Shown: piece after piece, positions 1-7,166 of the stretch | Layout of the letters: each line of letters starts with the position of its first letter | Numbering within the stretch: position 1 is the first letter of the stretch | Origin: WHSP01 sp040905505 | Lineage (GTDB): Bacteria > Gemmatimonadota > Gemmatimonadetes > Longimicrobiales > Longimicrobiaceae | Length of the DNA stretch: 19,081 bases | Direction of reading: 5' to 3' | Assembly: GCA_040905505.1 (NCBI GenBank) | Contig: JBBDRL010000097.1 | Span: 1-19,081 of the forward strand | Program-made: the position numbers and the translations under genes | The notes under the pieces: model-generated | The model's database searches: none | What the model saw: only the letters and a program-made list of their open reading frames with translations | Told to the model about the DNA's origin: nothing

Positions 1-24
1 CCCGCGCAGGCGGGGATCCAGTAC
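1..24. repeat. Dispersed hairpin repeat, copy 1 (cut by window start)
   Basis: Read on the minus strand this gives GTACTGGATCCCCGC followed by a short loop and GCGGG, which matches the copy at 2488-2517 in opposite orientation. Both have the form ATCCCCGC-loop-GCGGGGAT, a small palindromic intergenic repeat whose spurious translation contains PANAGIQ and which is widespread in GC-rich bacteria. A degenerate relative (GGAATCTCGC...GGGGGAATGACG) follows at about 64-90. No gene or clear promoter is visible in bases 1-115; the def ribosome-binding region is the GGGAG at about 104-108. Confidence 0.6.
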
Positions 25-115
25 GATGGCGCCGGGGCGGTAACGGGCGGGCGGGTCGGAACTGGAATCTCGCTGGCGGGGGAATGACGAGCGTGGTTTT
101 CACGGGAGTGAGTAA

Positions 116-661
116 ATGTCTGCATTGAAGATAGAACTGCTCGGGTCCAGCTTCCTGCGGGAGAAGGCGGCGGAGGTCATGGAGATCGACGACGACCTCC
201 GCAAGCTGATCGGCGAGATGTACGAGGCGATGTACGAGGCCGAAGGGATCGGGCTGGCGGGGCCGCAGGTCGGCGTGTCGAAACGCGTTCTGGTGGTCGA
301 TCTCAAGAGTGAGGATCACCCGCGCCTGGCGCTGATCAATCCTACCGTGCTCGATCGGTCGAAGGACCAGGAGAAGGAAGAGGAAGGGTGCCTCAGCATC
401 CCGGGCGTCTCCGCGCTCGTCGAGCGGCCGACCGAGGTGGTGGTGGAGGCGACGGACGCCGAGGGCCAGCCGATCCGGATCGAGGCGGAGGGCCTGCTCG
501 CCCGCTGTCTACAGCACGAGATCGATCATCTCGACGGTGTGCTCTTCATCGACCACCTCTCGGCCCTCAAGCGCAGCATGCTGGTCAAGAAGTACAAGCA
601 GTTGCGGGCGGAGGAGGAAGGCAAGTCGCGGGAGAGGACGCCGGCGCGCTCCAGCGGATGA
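116..661 (+). CDS. def: Peptide deformylase
   Basis: Removes the formyl group from the N-terminal formyl-methionine of new proteins in the cytoplasm, using a metal ion. All three family motifs are present: GIGLAGPQVG (about residues 44-53), EGCLS with metal ligand Cys92, and HEIDH with ligands His134 and His138 and catalytic Glu135. At 181 residues it has normal length, with a basic and acidic tail (RAEEEGKSRERTP). The ATG at 116 is preceded by GGGAG about 8 bases upstream. The stop overlaps the fmt start as ATGA, so the pair is translationally coupled; def and fmt are a classical pair because they remove and add the same formyl group. Confidence 0.97.
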   Translation: MSALKIELLGSSFLREKAAEVMEIDDDLRKLIGEMYEAMYEAEGIGLAGPQVGVSKRVLVVDLKSEDHPRLALINPTVLDRSKDQEKEEEGCLSIPGVSALVERPTEVVVEATDAEGQPIRIEAEGLLARCLQHEIDHLDGVLFIDHLSALKRSMLVKKYKQLRAEEEGKSRERTPARSSG

Positions 662-1587
662 GGGTTCTCTACTGGGGGACCCCGTCGTTCGCCCTGCCGG
701 CGCTGCGTGCCCTGGGCGAGGAGGGACACGACGTGGTCGGCGTCGTCACGCAGCCGGACCGGCCGGCGGGACGCGGACGGCAGCCGCAAGCGTCGCCGGT
801 CAAAGTGCTCGCGATCGATGAGATGATACCGGTCCTGCAGCCGGAGAGCGCCGCGGACCCGGCCTTTGCAGCCCAGGTTCGCGAGCTCGAGCCGGAAGTC
901 TCGGTCGTCGTGGCGTATGGGCAGATCCTGCGTCCCGACGTCCTCGCGCTACCGACGCACGGTTCGGTGAACATCCACGCCTCCCTACTCCCGGAGCTTC
1001 GCGGCGCCGCCCCCGTCCACTGGGCGGTGATCCACGGCTACGAGACGACCGGCGTGACGATCATGCAGATGGATGCCGGGCTCGACTCGGGGCCGATCCT
1101 CTACCAGGTGCCCGAGCCGATCCGGTCGGACGAAGCGATGAGCGATCTTGCGCTGCGGCTCGCGCAGGTGGGTGCCGAGGCGCTGATAGAGGCGCTGGCG
1201 ATGCTCGAGCTCGGGCAGCTCTCGGCGACCGAGCAGGATCACGAGCGGGCGACGTATGCCCCGAAGTTGGACCGCGAAACCGCCCGGCTCGACTGGTCGC
1301 TCCCGGCGCTTCAGGTCACCCGCTGGATGCGAGGACTCGACGCGGTGCCCGGCGCCTGGAGCCTGTTGAACGACGAGACGCCCGTGAAGCTCTTCAGTCC
1401 CCGTGTCGAGCTACAGAACGGTGAGCCGGGCCAGGTGCTCGCCGCCGATCCGGAGGTGGGCGTTCTGGTCGCGGCGGGGCACGAAGCCGTCCGGATCCGG
1501 GAGGTGCAGCCCCCCGGGAAGCGGCGGATGGAGGCCGCTGAGTGGATCCGTGGTCGCGGGATCGAGGTGGGTGACCGCTTCGCCTGA
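658..1587 (+). CDS. fmt: Methionyl-tRNA formyltransferase
   Basis: Formylates Met-tRNA(fMet) with 10-formyl-tetrahydrofolate so that it can initiate translation. The 309-residue product has the expected N-terminal hydrolase fold: WGTPSFALPALRAL at the start, VTQPDRPAGRGR, then NIHASLLPELRGAAPVHWA containing Asn105 and His107, and MDAGLDSGPIL with Asp143; these match the catalytic Asn-His-Asp triad of the family. The C-terminal part (from about residue 205) is the tRNA-binding OB-like domain. The ATG at 658 overlaps the def stop by 4 bases. A longer in-frame reading begins at 388, but that part only shadows def and has no Fmt similarity, so the start at 658 is chosen. Confidence 0.97.
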   Translation: MRVLYWGTPSFALPALRALGEEGHDVVGVVTQPDRPAGRGRQPQASPVKVLAIDEMIPVLQPESAADPAFAAQVRELEPEVSVVVAYGQILRPDVLALPTHGSVNIHASLLPELRGAAPVHWAVIHGYETTGVTIMQMDAGLDSGPILYQVPEPIRSDEAMSDLALRLAQVGAEALIEALAMLELGQLSATEQDHERATYAPKLDRETARLDWSLPALQVTRWMRGLDAVPGAWSLLNDETPVKLFSPRVELQNGEPGQVLAADPEVGVLVAAGHEAVRIREVQPPGKRRMEAAEWIRGRGIEVGDRFA

Positions 1588-2200
1588 GGGCGGGGAGCTG
1601 CCACGCCTTCACATCGTCACCAACGATGTGATCCTCCGCGCTCACGGATTCTGCGACCGGGCGGAGCGCATGATGGACGTGGGCCGCGCGCGGATCGCCC
1701 TTCACATCCGCGGGCCCGGGCTAAGCGGGCGGGAGCTCTACGACCGGGCGGAGCGATGCACCGCGATCGGCGAACGCACTGGAAGTTGGATCTTCGTCAA
1801 CGATCGGCTCGATATCGCGCTCGCATGTGCTGCCCGGGGCGTTCAACTGGGTCGCCGGTCCGTTCCCATCGGCGGCGCGCGTGCACTGCTCGGCGCGGGC
1901 GCGACGATCGGCGCTTCGGTTCACGACCGACCGGCGGCGGAAAGCGCCGCCCGCGAGGGAGCGGACTTCGTACTGGCGGGTACTCTTTATGAAAGCGCGT
2001 CTCACCCGGCGCGTGCCCCGGCCGGAGTCGACTGGTTCGGCGGGCTGCCGCTCCCGGTCATCGGCATCGGCGGCGTCAGTGTGGCGAGGGTGGGCGACGT
2101 GCGGCGAGCCGGCGCCTTCGGCGTCGCCGCGATCCGCGGCATCTGGCACGCCGAGCGGCCCGTCGCCGCGCTGGAAGCGTATCTCTCGGAACTGGAGTGA
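1571..2200 (+). CDS. tenI: ThiE/TenI-family protein, probably thiazole tautomerase (TenI type)
   Basis: A 209-residue TIM-barrel protein of the thiamine-phosphate synthase superfamily, just before thiS and thiG. Conserved pieces are LHIVTNDVIL at the N-terminus, ALHIRG, WIFVNDRLDIAL, GVQLG, IGASVHD (His118), ADFVLAGTLYES, PVIGIGGV and FGVAAIRGIW. The pattern fits TenI, which aromatises the ThiG thiazole product, better than ThiE: the pyrophosphate-binding TxTK is replaced by ESASH, the metal-binding acid after GVQLG is absent (RRSVPI), and SVH carries a His in the position of the TenI catalytic residue. Automated tools may call it thiE. The GTG start at 1571 overlaps the fmt end by 17 bases and gives a normal family length; no strong ribosome-binding site is seen. 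Confidence 0.75.
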   Translation: MTASPEGGELPRLHIVTNDVILRAHGFCDRAERMMDVGRARIALHIRGPGLSGRELYDRAERCTAIGERTGSWIFVNDRLDIALACAARGVQLGRRSVPIGGARALLGAGATIGASVHDRPAAESAAREGADFVLAGTLYESASHPARAPAGVDWFGGLPLPVIGIGGVSVARVGDVRRAGAFGVAAIRGIWHAERPVAALEAYLSELE

Positions 2201-2203
2201 AGA

Positions 2204-2416
2204 GTGCTGGAGGATATCACGATTCGGGTCAACGGCGAGCCCCGCGAAGTTCAGGGGGGCCTCAGCGTCGACGAGCTGCTGCGCAGCTTCGACCTCCAGC
2301 CGGGGATGATCGTCGTGGAGCGGAACGGCGACATCCTGCGGCGCGAGCGGTACCCCGAAGTCCGCATCGCCCCGGGCGACTCTCTGGAGCTGGTGCATTT
2401 CGTGGGCGGCGGATGA
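2204..2416 (+). CDS. thiS: Sulfur carrier protein ThiS
   Basis: A 70-residue ubiquitin-fold sulfur carrier. It begins with ITIRVNGEPREV, contains SVDELLRSFDLQPGMIVVERNGDILRR (split here only for description), and ends in VHFVGGG, the Gly-Gly tail that is adenylated and thiocarboxylated to donate sulfur to the thiazole ring made by ThiG. The start is GTG at 2204, three bases after the stop of the TenI-like gene; the GGAG in that gene's last codons can serve as ribosome-binding site. The activating enzyme ThiF and the glycine-oxidising enzyme (ThiO or ThiH) are not in this window and must be supplied from elsewhere. Confidence 0.93.
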   Translation: MLEDITIRVNGEPREVQGGLSVDELLRSFDLQPGMIVVERNGDILRRERYPEVRIAPGDSLELVHFVGGG

Positions 2417-2433
2417 GGGCATCCGACGCCGCT

Positions 2434-2517
2434 TCGTCATCCCCGGGGATCCGGTTGGATGGATCCGTCGCGGCGATCTTCGATATTGTACTGGATCCCC
2501 GCATTCGCGGGGATGAC
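2434..2517. repeat. Dispersed ATCCCCGC hairpin repeats between thiS and thiG
   Basis: 2495-2502 (ATCCCCGC) pairs with 2507-2514 (GCGGGGAT) around loop ATTC, giving a perfect 8-bp stem inside GTACTGGATCCCCGC...GCGGGGATGACGG. It is a second copy of the element at the window start. A partial copy in the opposite direction (GTCATCCCCGGGGATCCGG) lies at about 2434-2452, so the two face each other. This is a repeat of the short palindromic intergenic class; it may act as an RNA hairpin inside the operon. Confidence 0.7.
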
Positions 2518-2571
2518 GGATGGGTGACGGATGGGTGACGGATGGGTGACGGATGGGTGACGGATGGGTGA
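2517..2571. repeat. Tandem repeat, five copies of an 11-bp unit
   Basis: CGGATGGGTGA is repeated five times without a mismatch, starting at 2517, 2528, 2539, 2550 and 2561. It begins inside the ATGACGGAT end of the neighbouring hairpin repeat, so it probably arose by slippage from that end. It lies 40 bases before the thiG start. The unit length of 11 is not a multiple of 3 and no gene crosses it. A T-run (TTATTTTTTG, 2577-2586) follows, with no stem directly before it. Confidence 0.95.
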
Positions 2572-2610
2572 AGACCTTATTTTTTGCGGCGCTGACGAAC
2601 TGCTACTCAC

Positions 2611-3411
2611 ATGGCCACACTGACCGATAAACCCCTCCTCGACCCGCCTCTCACCATCGCCGGACGCGCGCTGCGGTCGCGCTTGATGGTCGGGACTGGC
2701 AAGTACAGGACGAACCAGGAGATGGTCGAGGCGATCGAGGCGTCCGGGACCGAGGTCGTGACCGTCTCCGTCAGGCGTGTCGATCTGGACCGGAGCAACG
2801 AGGAAGGTATTCTTCACGCGCTGGATCCCGAGAAGTACCTGCTGCTGCCGAACACCGCCGGTTGTTATACGGCCGATGAGGCTGTGCGCTACGCCCGTCT
2901 CGCGCGCGCGGCCGGGTTCACCGACTGGGTGAAGCTGGAGGTGATCGGCGATCAGGAGACACTGCTGCCGGACGTGGCGGCGACCCTGGCGGCCTGCAAG
3001 GAGCTGGTCGACGACGGTTTCACCGTCCTCGCTTACACCAATGACGACCTCATCACGGCACTGCGCCTCGAGGACGTCGGCTGCGCCGCGGTAATGCCGC
3101 TCGCCTCGCCAATCGGTAGCGGGCTCGGCCTGATCAATCCGTTCAACATCCGGACGATCAAGGCGAGGCTCGAGGTGCCGGTGATCGTCGATGCAGGCGT
3201 AGGTACCGCTTCCGACGCGGCCCTGACGATGGAGCAGGGCGTCGACGGCATCCTGATGAACACGGCGCTCGCCGAGGCTGACGACCCGGTGCGAATGGCG
3301 CGGGCTATGGGGCTGGCGACCGAGGCCGGCCGCCTCGCGTACCTTGCGGGGCGGATGCCCCGGCGCGAGCGTGCGATCCCATCGAGCCCGACCATCGGGA
3401 TGCTTGAATAG
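2611..3411 (+). CDS. thiG: Thiazole synthase ThiG
   Basis: Forms the thiazole ring phosphate of thiamine from 1-deoxy-xylulose 5-phosphate, dehydroglycine and ThiS thiocarboxylate. The 266-residue TIM barrel shows MVGTGKY near the N-terminus, VTVSVRRVDL, LLPNTAGCYTADEAV, DWVKLEVIGD with Lys108 as the Schiff-base lysine, CAAVMPLASPIGSGLG, VIVDAGVGTASDAA and GILMNTALAEADDP. It is separated from thiS by 194 bases of repeats, so it may be transcribed with the upstream genes or from a promoter I cannot identify. The ATG at 2611 fits family length; no good ribosome-binding site precedes it (CTGCTACTCAC). rsmB follows after 27 bases. Confidence 0.97.
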   Translation: MATLTDKPLLDPPLTIAGRALRSRLMVGTGKYRTNQEMVEAIEASGTEVVTVSVRRVDLDRSNEEGILHALDPEKYLLLPNTAGCYTADEAVRYARLARAAGFTDWVKLEVIGDQETLLPDVAATLAACKELVDDGFTVLAYTNDDLITALRLEDVGCAAVMPLASPIGSGLGLINPFNIRTIKARLEVPVIVDAGVGTASDAALTMEQGVDGILMNTALAEADDPVRMARAMGLATEAGRLAYLAGRMPRRERAIPSSPTIGMLE

Positions 3412-3438
3412 TCGGACCGCCCCGTGGGGCGAGGTCTG

Positions 3439-4749
3439 GTGAGCGAGGCCATCACGGCGCCGCGACGCGCCGCGCTCGACGTCCTCACCCGCGTGCGGGA
3501 CGGTGATCTGTCGGATCGTGCGCTCGCGCGGGTCGCCGACGGGCTGAACGCGCGGGATCGTGCGTGGGTACAGGAGCTCGTCTACGGTACTTTGCGGCTG
3601 CGTGGGCGGCTGGACCATATTCTCGCCGAGTTCGTCCGTGGGGGCATGGGGTCGCTTCAACCGGTCGTACTGGACATCCTCCGGCTGGGTGCCTACCAGC
3701 TTCTCGAGATGGGGAGTGTGCCGGCCTACGCCGCGGTCTCGCAGTCCGTGGAGTTGACGCGGGCCGCGGGGGTGGGCCGCGCGGCGGGGCTGGTCAATGG
3801 AGTCCTCCAGTCGGTCAGGCGAGGGTGGCGAAAGGTTACTTTCCCGTCGTTCGAGGATGACCCGGTCGCCCACCTGACGACACAGGGGTCGCACCCGAAG
3901 TGGCTGGTGGAACGGTGGGTCGCGCGATGGGGCGCTGACGAGGCGAAACGGCTGGTCGAGGCGAACAACAGCAAGCCCGAGCTGTACATCACTCCCTCGG
4001 GGATGGACGTTCCGGAGGCGCTCGCCAGTCTCGCCGGCACAGCGGTGACGGCAGAGCCCGTCGCCGGGTTTGCCGACTCGATCCGGATCCTGCCGCCGCA
4101 CGGTCCGACGGAGGCGCTCGCCGCGGTGCGCGCAGTCGTGCAGGACCCCGCGGCAGCGATGGTGGTCCGATATGCCGGGATCCCCGAAGGTGCGACGGTG
4201 CTCGACCTGAGCGCCGCACCGGGTGGGAAGGCGGTCGGGCTCGCGAGCCGCGCGGGCTACGTGGTGGCGAACGACGTCTCGCTGGGGCGCATGAGGCGCG
4301 TGCGCACGAACGTAGCCCGCGCGGGTGTCGCCGAGAGCGTCGGGCTGGTGGTGGCCGATGGCCGCGAGGCACCTTATCGGCGGGTGGACGCCGTGCTGGT
4401 CGACGCCCCCTGCACTGGAACGGGAACGCTACGCCGGCATGCCGATGGGCGCTGGCGGCTCACGCCGGCCGACCTCGCCAGCCTGACGCGGCTTCAGCGG
4501 GAACTCCTCGATGGGGCCGCCGGCTGCGTGAGACGGGGCGGTCTGCTGGTCTACGCCACGTGCTCGCTGGAGCCGGAGGAGAACGAGGAGCAGGTGAGCG
4601 AGTTCCTCACGCGCCACGCGGGCTTTCGCATCGAGGCACCGCCTCCGGCGATCGACGGTACGATGTTGCGGGACGGCATGCTGGCCGTCCTCCCCCAGCG
4701 CCACGGAGTGGATGGGGCCTTTGCCGCACGATTGAGATACACTGAGTGA
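3439..4749 (+). CDS. rsmB: 16S rRNA (cytosine-967-C5)-methyltransferase RsmB
   Basis: Methylates 16S rRNA with S-adenosylmethionine. The N-terminal third (about residues 5-140) is the NusB-like RNA-binding domain (RRAALDVLTRVRDGD, WVQELVYGTLRLRGRLD, AAVSQSVELTR). The C-terminal methyltransferase domain has the SAM motif VLDLSAAPGGKAVGLAS, then DAPCTGTGTLRRH with Cys325 and YATCSLEPEENEEQV with Cys375, the two cysteines of the m5C mechanism. I choose GTG 3439 because GAGGT sits just upstream; an in-frame GTG at 3424 would add five residues. Length of about 436 residues is normal. The stop overlaps the next start. Confidence 0.95.
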   Translation: MSEAITAPRRAALDVLTRVRDGDLSDRALARVADGLNARDRAWVQELVYGTLRLRGRLDHILAEFVRGGMGSLQPVVLDILRLGAYQLLEMGSVPAYAAVSQSVELTRAAGVGRAAGLVNGVLQSVRRGWRKVTFPSFEDDPVAHLTTQGSHPKWLVERWVARWGADEAKRLVEANNSKPELYITPSGMDVPEALASLAGTAVTAEPVAGFADSIRILPPHGPTEALAAVRAVVQDPAAAMVVRYAGIPEGATVLDLSAAPGGKAVGLASRAGYVVANDVSLGRMRRVRTNVARAGVAESVGLVVADGREAPYRRVDAVLVDAPCTGTGTLRRHADGRWRLTPADLASLTRLQRELLDGAAGCVRRGGLLVYATCSLEPEENEEQVSEFLTRHAGFRIEAPPPAIDGTMLRDGMLAVLPQRHGVDGAFAARLRYTE

Positions 4750-5603
4750 ACGCGACAGCCAGGTCGGGCAGGGCGAGACGACGGCGCCCCACCATGAAGC
4801 GGGTGGATCGGCGAGCCGTCCTGATCGCCATCGGGGTCGCCGTGGGTGCATTCCTCGTCGGCTACGGAGTCACGGCGCTCGCCTTCACCGGCAGCTCGGG
4901 TCCGGCGGACGTAGTGATGGTGCCCGACGTGCGCGAGATGACGGTCGAGCAAGCGCGGCGGGCGATGGATCAGGAGGACCTGACGGTCGTGGTGGGGGAC
5001 TCCTTTCCGAACCCGCAGATCTCGCGGGGAGCCATCCTCGCGCAGAGCCCGCTGCCGGGGCAGGAGGTCAGCCCCAACACCGAGGTGCGTCTGATCATCA
5101 GCACGGGCCCCGTTCGGCTCCCCGTGCCCGATGTGCAGGCGATGCCGCTGGACCTCGCCGTCCGCGCTCTGCAGACGGCAGGCTTCAACGTGGCCGTCGA
5201 CGAGGAGGCGGGGGAGGGGGAGGTCGGGACCATCGTCTCCTCGGACCCGGAACCCGGCACCCGACTGGAGCTCCCGGCCACCGTACACGTCGTGGTCGGT
5301 GATGGGATGCCGGAAGTGGCGATGCCGCGCCTGGTCGGAATGCGCGAGCAGGGGGCGCGTGAGATCATCGCGGATATGGGACTGGAGCTGGAGGTCGTTT
5401 ACCAGGACGATAGCTTCGTCGAGCCCGGCGGAGTGATCGCACAGGAGCCGGCGCCCGGCGACAGCGTCGAGGTCGGCAGCGCCGTCGAGCTCCGCGTGGC
5501 CGCGCCGGCGAACGTGATACGGCGGGAAGGCCGGGGCCGGTCGGACGAACGCCGCCGTGGTCCCGACGACGACGCGGCCCGAGAGTCAGGGAGCACTCGA
5601 TGA
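4746..5603 (+). CDS. Membrane-anchored PASTA-domain protein
   Basis: A 285-residue protein with a basic N-terminus (RSGRARRRRPTMKRVDRR), one membrane segment (about residues 24-46), then three PASTA repeats at about 58-122, 125-188 and 193-256 (VPDVREMTVEQARRAM..., VPDVQAMPLDLAVRAL..., MPRLVGMREQGAREII...), each ending in a PxPG(x)xV type turn (SPLPGQEV, DPEPGTRL, EPAPGDSV). A charged, arginine-rich tail follows. PASTA domains bind peptidoglycan fragments; here there is no attached kinase or transpeptidase domain. The GTG at 4746 overlaps the rsmB stop (GTGA). An ATG at 4794 is an alternative start that would still keep the membrane segment. Substrate and role are unknown; probably cell-wall associated. 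Confidence 0.88.
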   Translation: MNATARSGRARRRRPTMKRVDRRAVLIAIGVAVGAFLVGYGVTALAFTGSSGPADVVMVPDVREMTVEQARRAMDQEDLTVVVGDSFPNPQISRGAILAQSPLPGQEVSPNTEVRLIISTGPVRLPVPDVQAMPLDLAVRALQTAGFNVAVDEEAGEGEVGTIVSSDPEPGTRLELPATVHVVVGDGMPEVAMPRLVGMREQGAREIIADMGLELEVVYQDDSFVEPGGVIAQEPAPGDSVEVGSAVELRVAAPANVIRREGRGRSDERRRGPDDDAARESGSTR

Positions 5604-6151
5604 ATCGACAGTGGTGGACGGTCGGCATCGTCGTCGGCCTGATCGCTCTTCTGATCGGCGCGGGCTGGCTCGTGCGGGATCGGTTCCTGCCCGTCCAGGT
5701 CGGGAGCACCGCCCCGAACTTCGTCGCGACGGACCTGGAGGGGAACCCGGTTCAACTGGCCGATCTCCAGGGCGAGGTCGTGCTGCTGAACATCTGGGCG
5801 ACGTGGTGCGCGCCATGTCGTGAGGAGATGCCGTCGATGCAGAACCTGCACGATGAGATGGGTTCGCAAGGGCTCAACGTCGTCGCTGTAAGCATCGATG
5901 CGCCACTCGGGGCGCTCAGCCGGGCCGGCAACCGCGGCGGTGACGTCGAGGCGTTCACGCGGGAGATGGGGCTCAGCTTCCCCATATGGCTCGATCCCGA
6001 CGGGGATATCCAGCAGACGTACTGGACGACCGCGGTTCCCGAGTCATTCGTGATCGACCGCGACGGCGTCATCGTCAAGAAGGTCATCGGCGCGACCGAG
6101 TGGGACTCGGAAGCGAACAAGGAACTCTTCGCCCGTCTGCTGGAGGGCTAG
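5600..6151 (+). CDS. TlpA-like membrane-anchored thioredoxin
   Basis: A 183-residue protein with one N-terminal membrane segment (WWTVGIVVGLIALLIGAGWL) and an AhpC/TSA-thioredoxin domain. The redox motif is WCAPC (Cys70 and Cys73) in LLNIWATWCAPCREEMP. The cis-proline loop is AVPESFVIDRDG, and the domain shows VGSTAPNF at its start. The enzyme faces the periplasm and probably reduces disulfides, for example in cytochrome c maturation or other envelope proteins; the partner is not evident here. Its ATG overlaps the preceding stop (ATGA), so it is coupled to the PASTA gene. A loop with SRAGNRGGDVEAF follows the second beta strand. Confidence 0.93.
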   Translation: MNRQWWTVGIVVGLIALLIGAGWLVRDRFLPVQVGSTAPNFVATDLEGNPVQLADLQGEVVLLNIWATWCAPCREEMPSMQNLHDEMGSQGLNVVAVSIDAPLGALSRAGNRGGDVEAFTREMGLSFPIWLDPDGDIQQTYWTTAVPESFVIDRDGVIVKKVIGATEWDSEANKELFARLLEG

Positions 6152-6152
6152 C

Positions 6153-7166
6153 TTGCCTTCACGCCTGCGACACCTCACCGACAACTGGAAGCTCAAGGCC
6201 CTCGCCGTGGCGCTGGCGGTCCTACTCTGGGTCGTCGTCAGTGCGGAGCAGGTGACGAGCAACTGGGTCTGGGTGCCACTGACCGTCGAGGTCGCGGACC
6301 CGAACTTCCAGATCGCTTCGACCGACATACCCGAGGAGGTGCAGGTCCGGTTCAACGGCCCGGGGCGTGAGCTCCTCGACCTTGCGCTGCGGCGGCCTCC
6401 CCTGCGGCTGACGGTGAGCGAGGTCGAATCTTCCGTCGAGACCCGCGCGCTCGACCCCCGGATGGTCCAGCTTGGCGGGCAGGTGGGCGTCAGCGCGCTC
6501 GACGTCCGGCCGTCCGCCGTGCGGCTGGAATTCACGCGGGTCGAGACGCGGACGGTCCCGGTCCGGGTGCGGCTCGCGAACCGGCTCGGCGGTGACTGGG
6601 CCGTTGTCGACAGCATCTGGATCGAGCCCACCGAGGTGCAGGCCAGCGGTCCCTTCGACGATGTCACAGCGCTCGACCAGGTCTATACCAGCGCGGTCGA
6701 GCTGACTCCTGGCGACACACTGATCGACCGCCTGGTCCCGCTCGACACGGCTGGACTCGGCGAGATCGAGCTGTCGGTGCCCGCCGTCCGGGTGGTCGGC
6801 GCGATCGATCGGGTCGTCCAGCGCGTCGTGGAAGACGTCACCGTCGACGTAGGGCCGGGTGTGCGCATCGTACCATCGGCAGTGGACGTCACGTTGCGCG
6901 GTCCCGAGCAGGCGGTGATCGCCGTGGAGCCGGACCTGTTCCGCGTCGTGGTGTCGATCGGTGAGATTCCCTCGCGCATTCCGGCTGGCGGTGTCGCGGT
7001 GCCATTGCGCATCGACGGGCTGCGTCCGGACGTCCAGGCGACGCTGAACCCATCCGCCGTCCGTCTCTTCCCGGCGGAGCCGGCGGTCGACACGCTGCTC
7101 GGGCCGGATCTCCCGCCTCCCTCGGACACCCTCGGGGTTCCGGCCACCGCTGTCGAGCCGCAATGA
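6153..7166 (+). CDS. YbbR-like domain protein (CdaR-like)
   Basis: 337 residues. It opens with NWKLKALAVALAVLLWVVV, the characteristic membrane anchor of YbbR/CdaR proteins, and then carries several beta-rich YbbR repeats, recognisable by phrases such as PLTVEVADPNFQIA, VQVRFNGPGRELLD, VPVRVRLANRLGGDW, PTEVQASGPFDDV and PSAVDVTLRGPEQAV. In Firmicutes the homologue binds and regulates the diadenylate cyclase CdaA and is encoded with cdaA and glmM; neither is present here. The start is TTG at 6153, one base after the tlpA-like stop, with GGAGGG just upstream as ribosome-binding site. The C-terminus is proline-rich. The stop overlaps tsaD (ATGA). Confidence 0.85.
   Translation: MPSRLRHLTDNWKLKALAVALAVLLWVVVSAEQVTSNWVWVPLTVEVADPNFQIASTDIPEEVQVRFNGPGRELLDLALRRPPLRLTVSEVESSVETRALDPRMVQLGGQVGVSALDVRPSAVRLEFTRVETRTVPVRVRLANRLGGDWAVVDSIWIEPTEVQASGPFDDVTALDQVYTSAVELTPGDTLIDRLVPLDTAGLGEIELSVPAVRVVGAIDRVVQRVVEDVTVDVGPGVRIVPSAVDVTLRGPEQAVIAVEPDLFRVVVSIGEIPSRIPAGGVAVPLRIDGLRPDVQATLNPSAVRLFPAEPAVDTLLGPDLPPPSDTLGVPATAVEPQ

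Noticed and set aside
388..657. Extended N-terminus of Fmt from 388
   Set aside because: The extra residues are an out-of-frame reading of def with low-complexity Arg/Gly; family similarity begins exactly at the ATG at 658.
2495..2586. Intrinsic terminator made of the ATCCCCGC hairpin and TTATTTTTTG
   Set aside because: The T-run is more than 60 bases beyond the stem, with the 11-bp array in between, so the two cannot act as one terminator.
2417..2610. TPP riboswitch before thiG
   Set aside because: I looked for the conserved CTGAGA and the paired ACCTGA-type core in this gap and before the TenI-like gene and found neither; the gap is filled with repeats.
2437..4101. 554-codon open frame on the minus strand across thiG and rsmB
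   Set aside because: It lies opposite two clearly identified genes, is rich in Arg, Pro, His and Gly as expected of a GC-rich shadow, and its start-distal end encodes the PANAGIQ phrase of the dispersed repeat.
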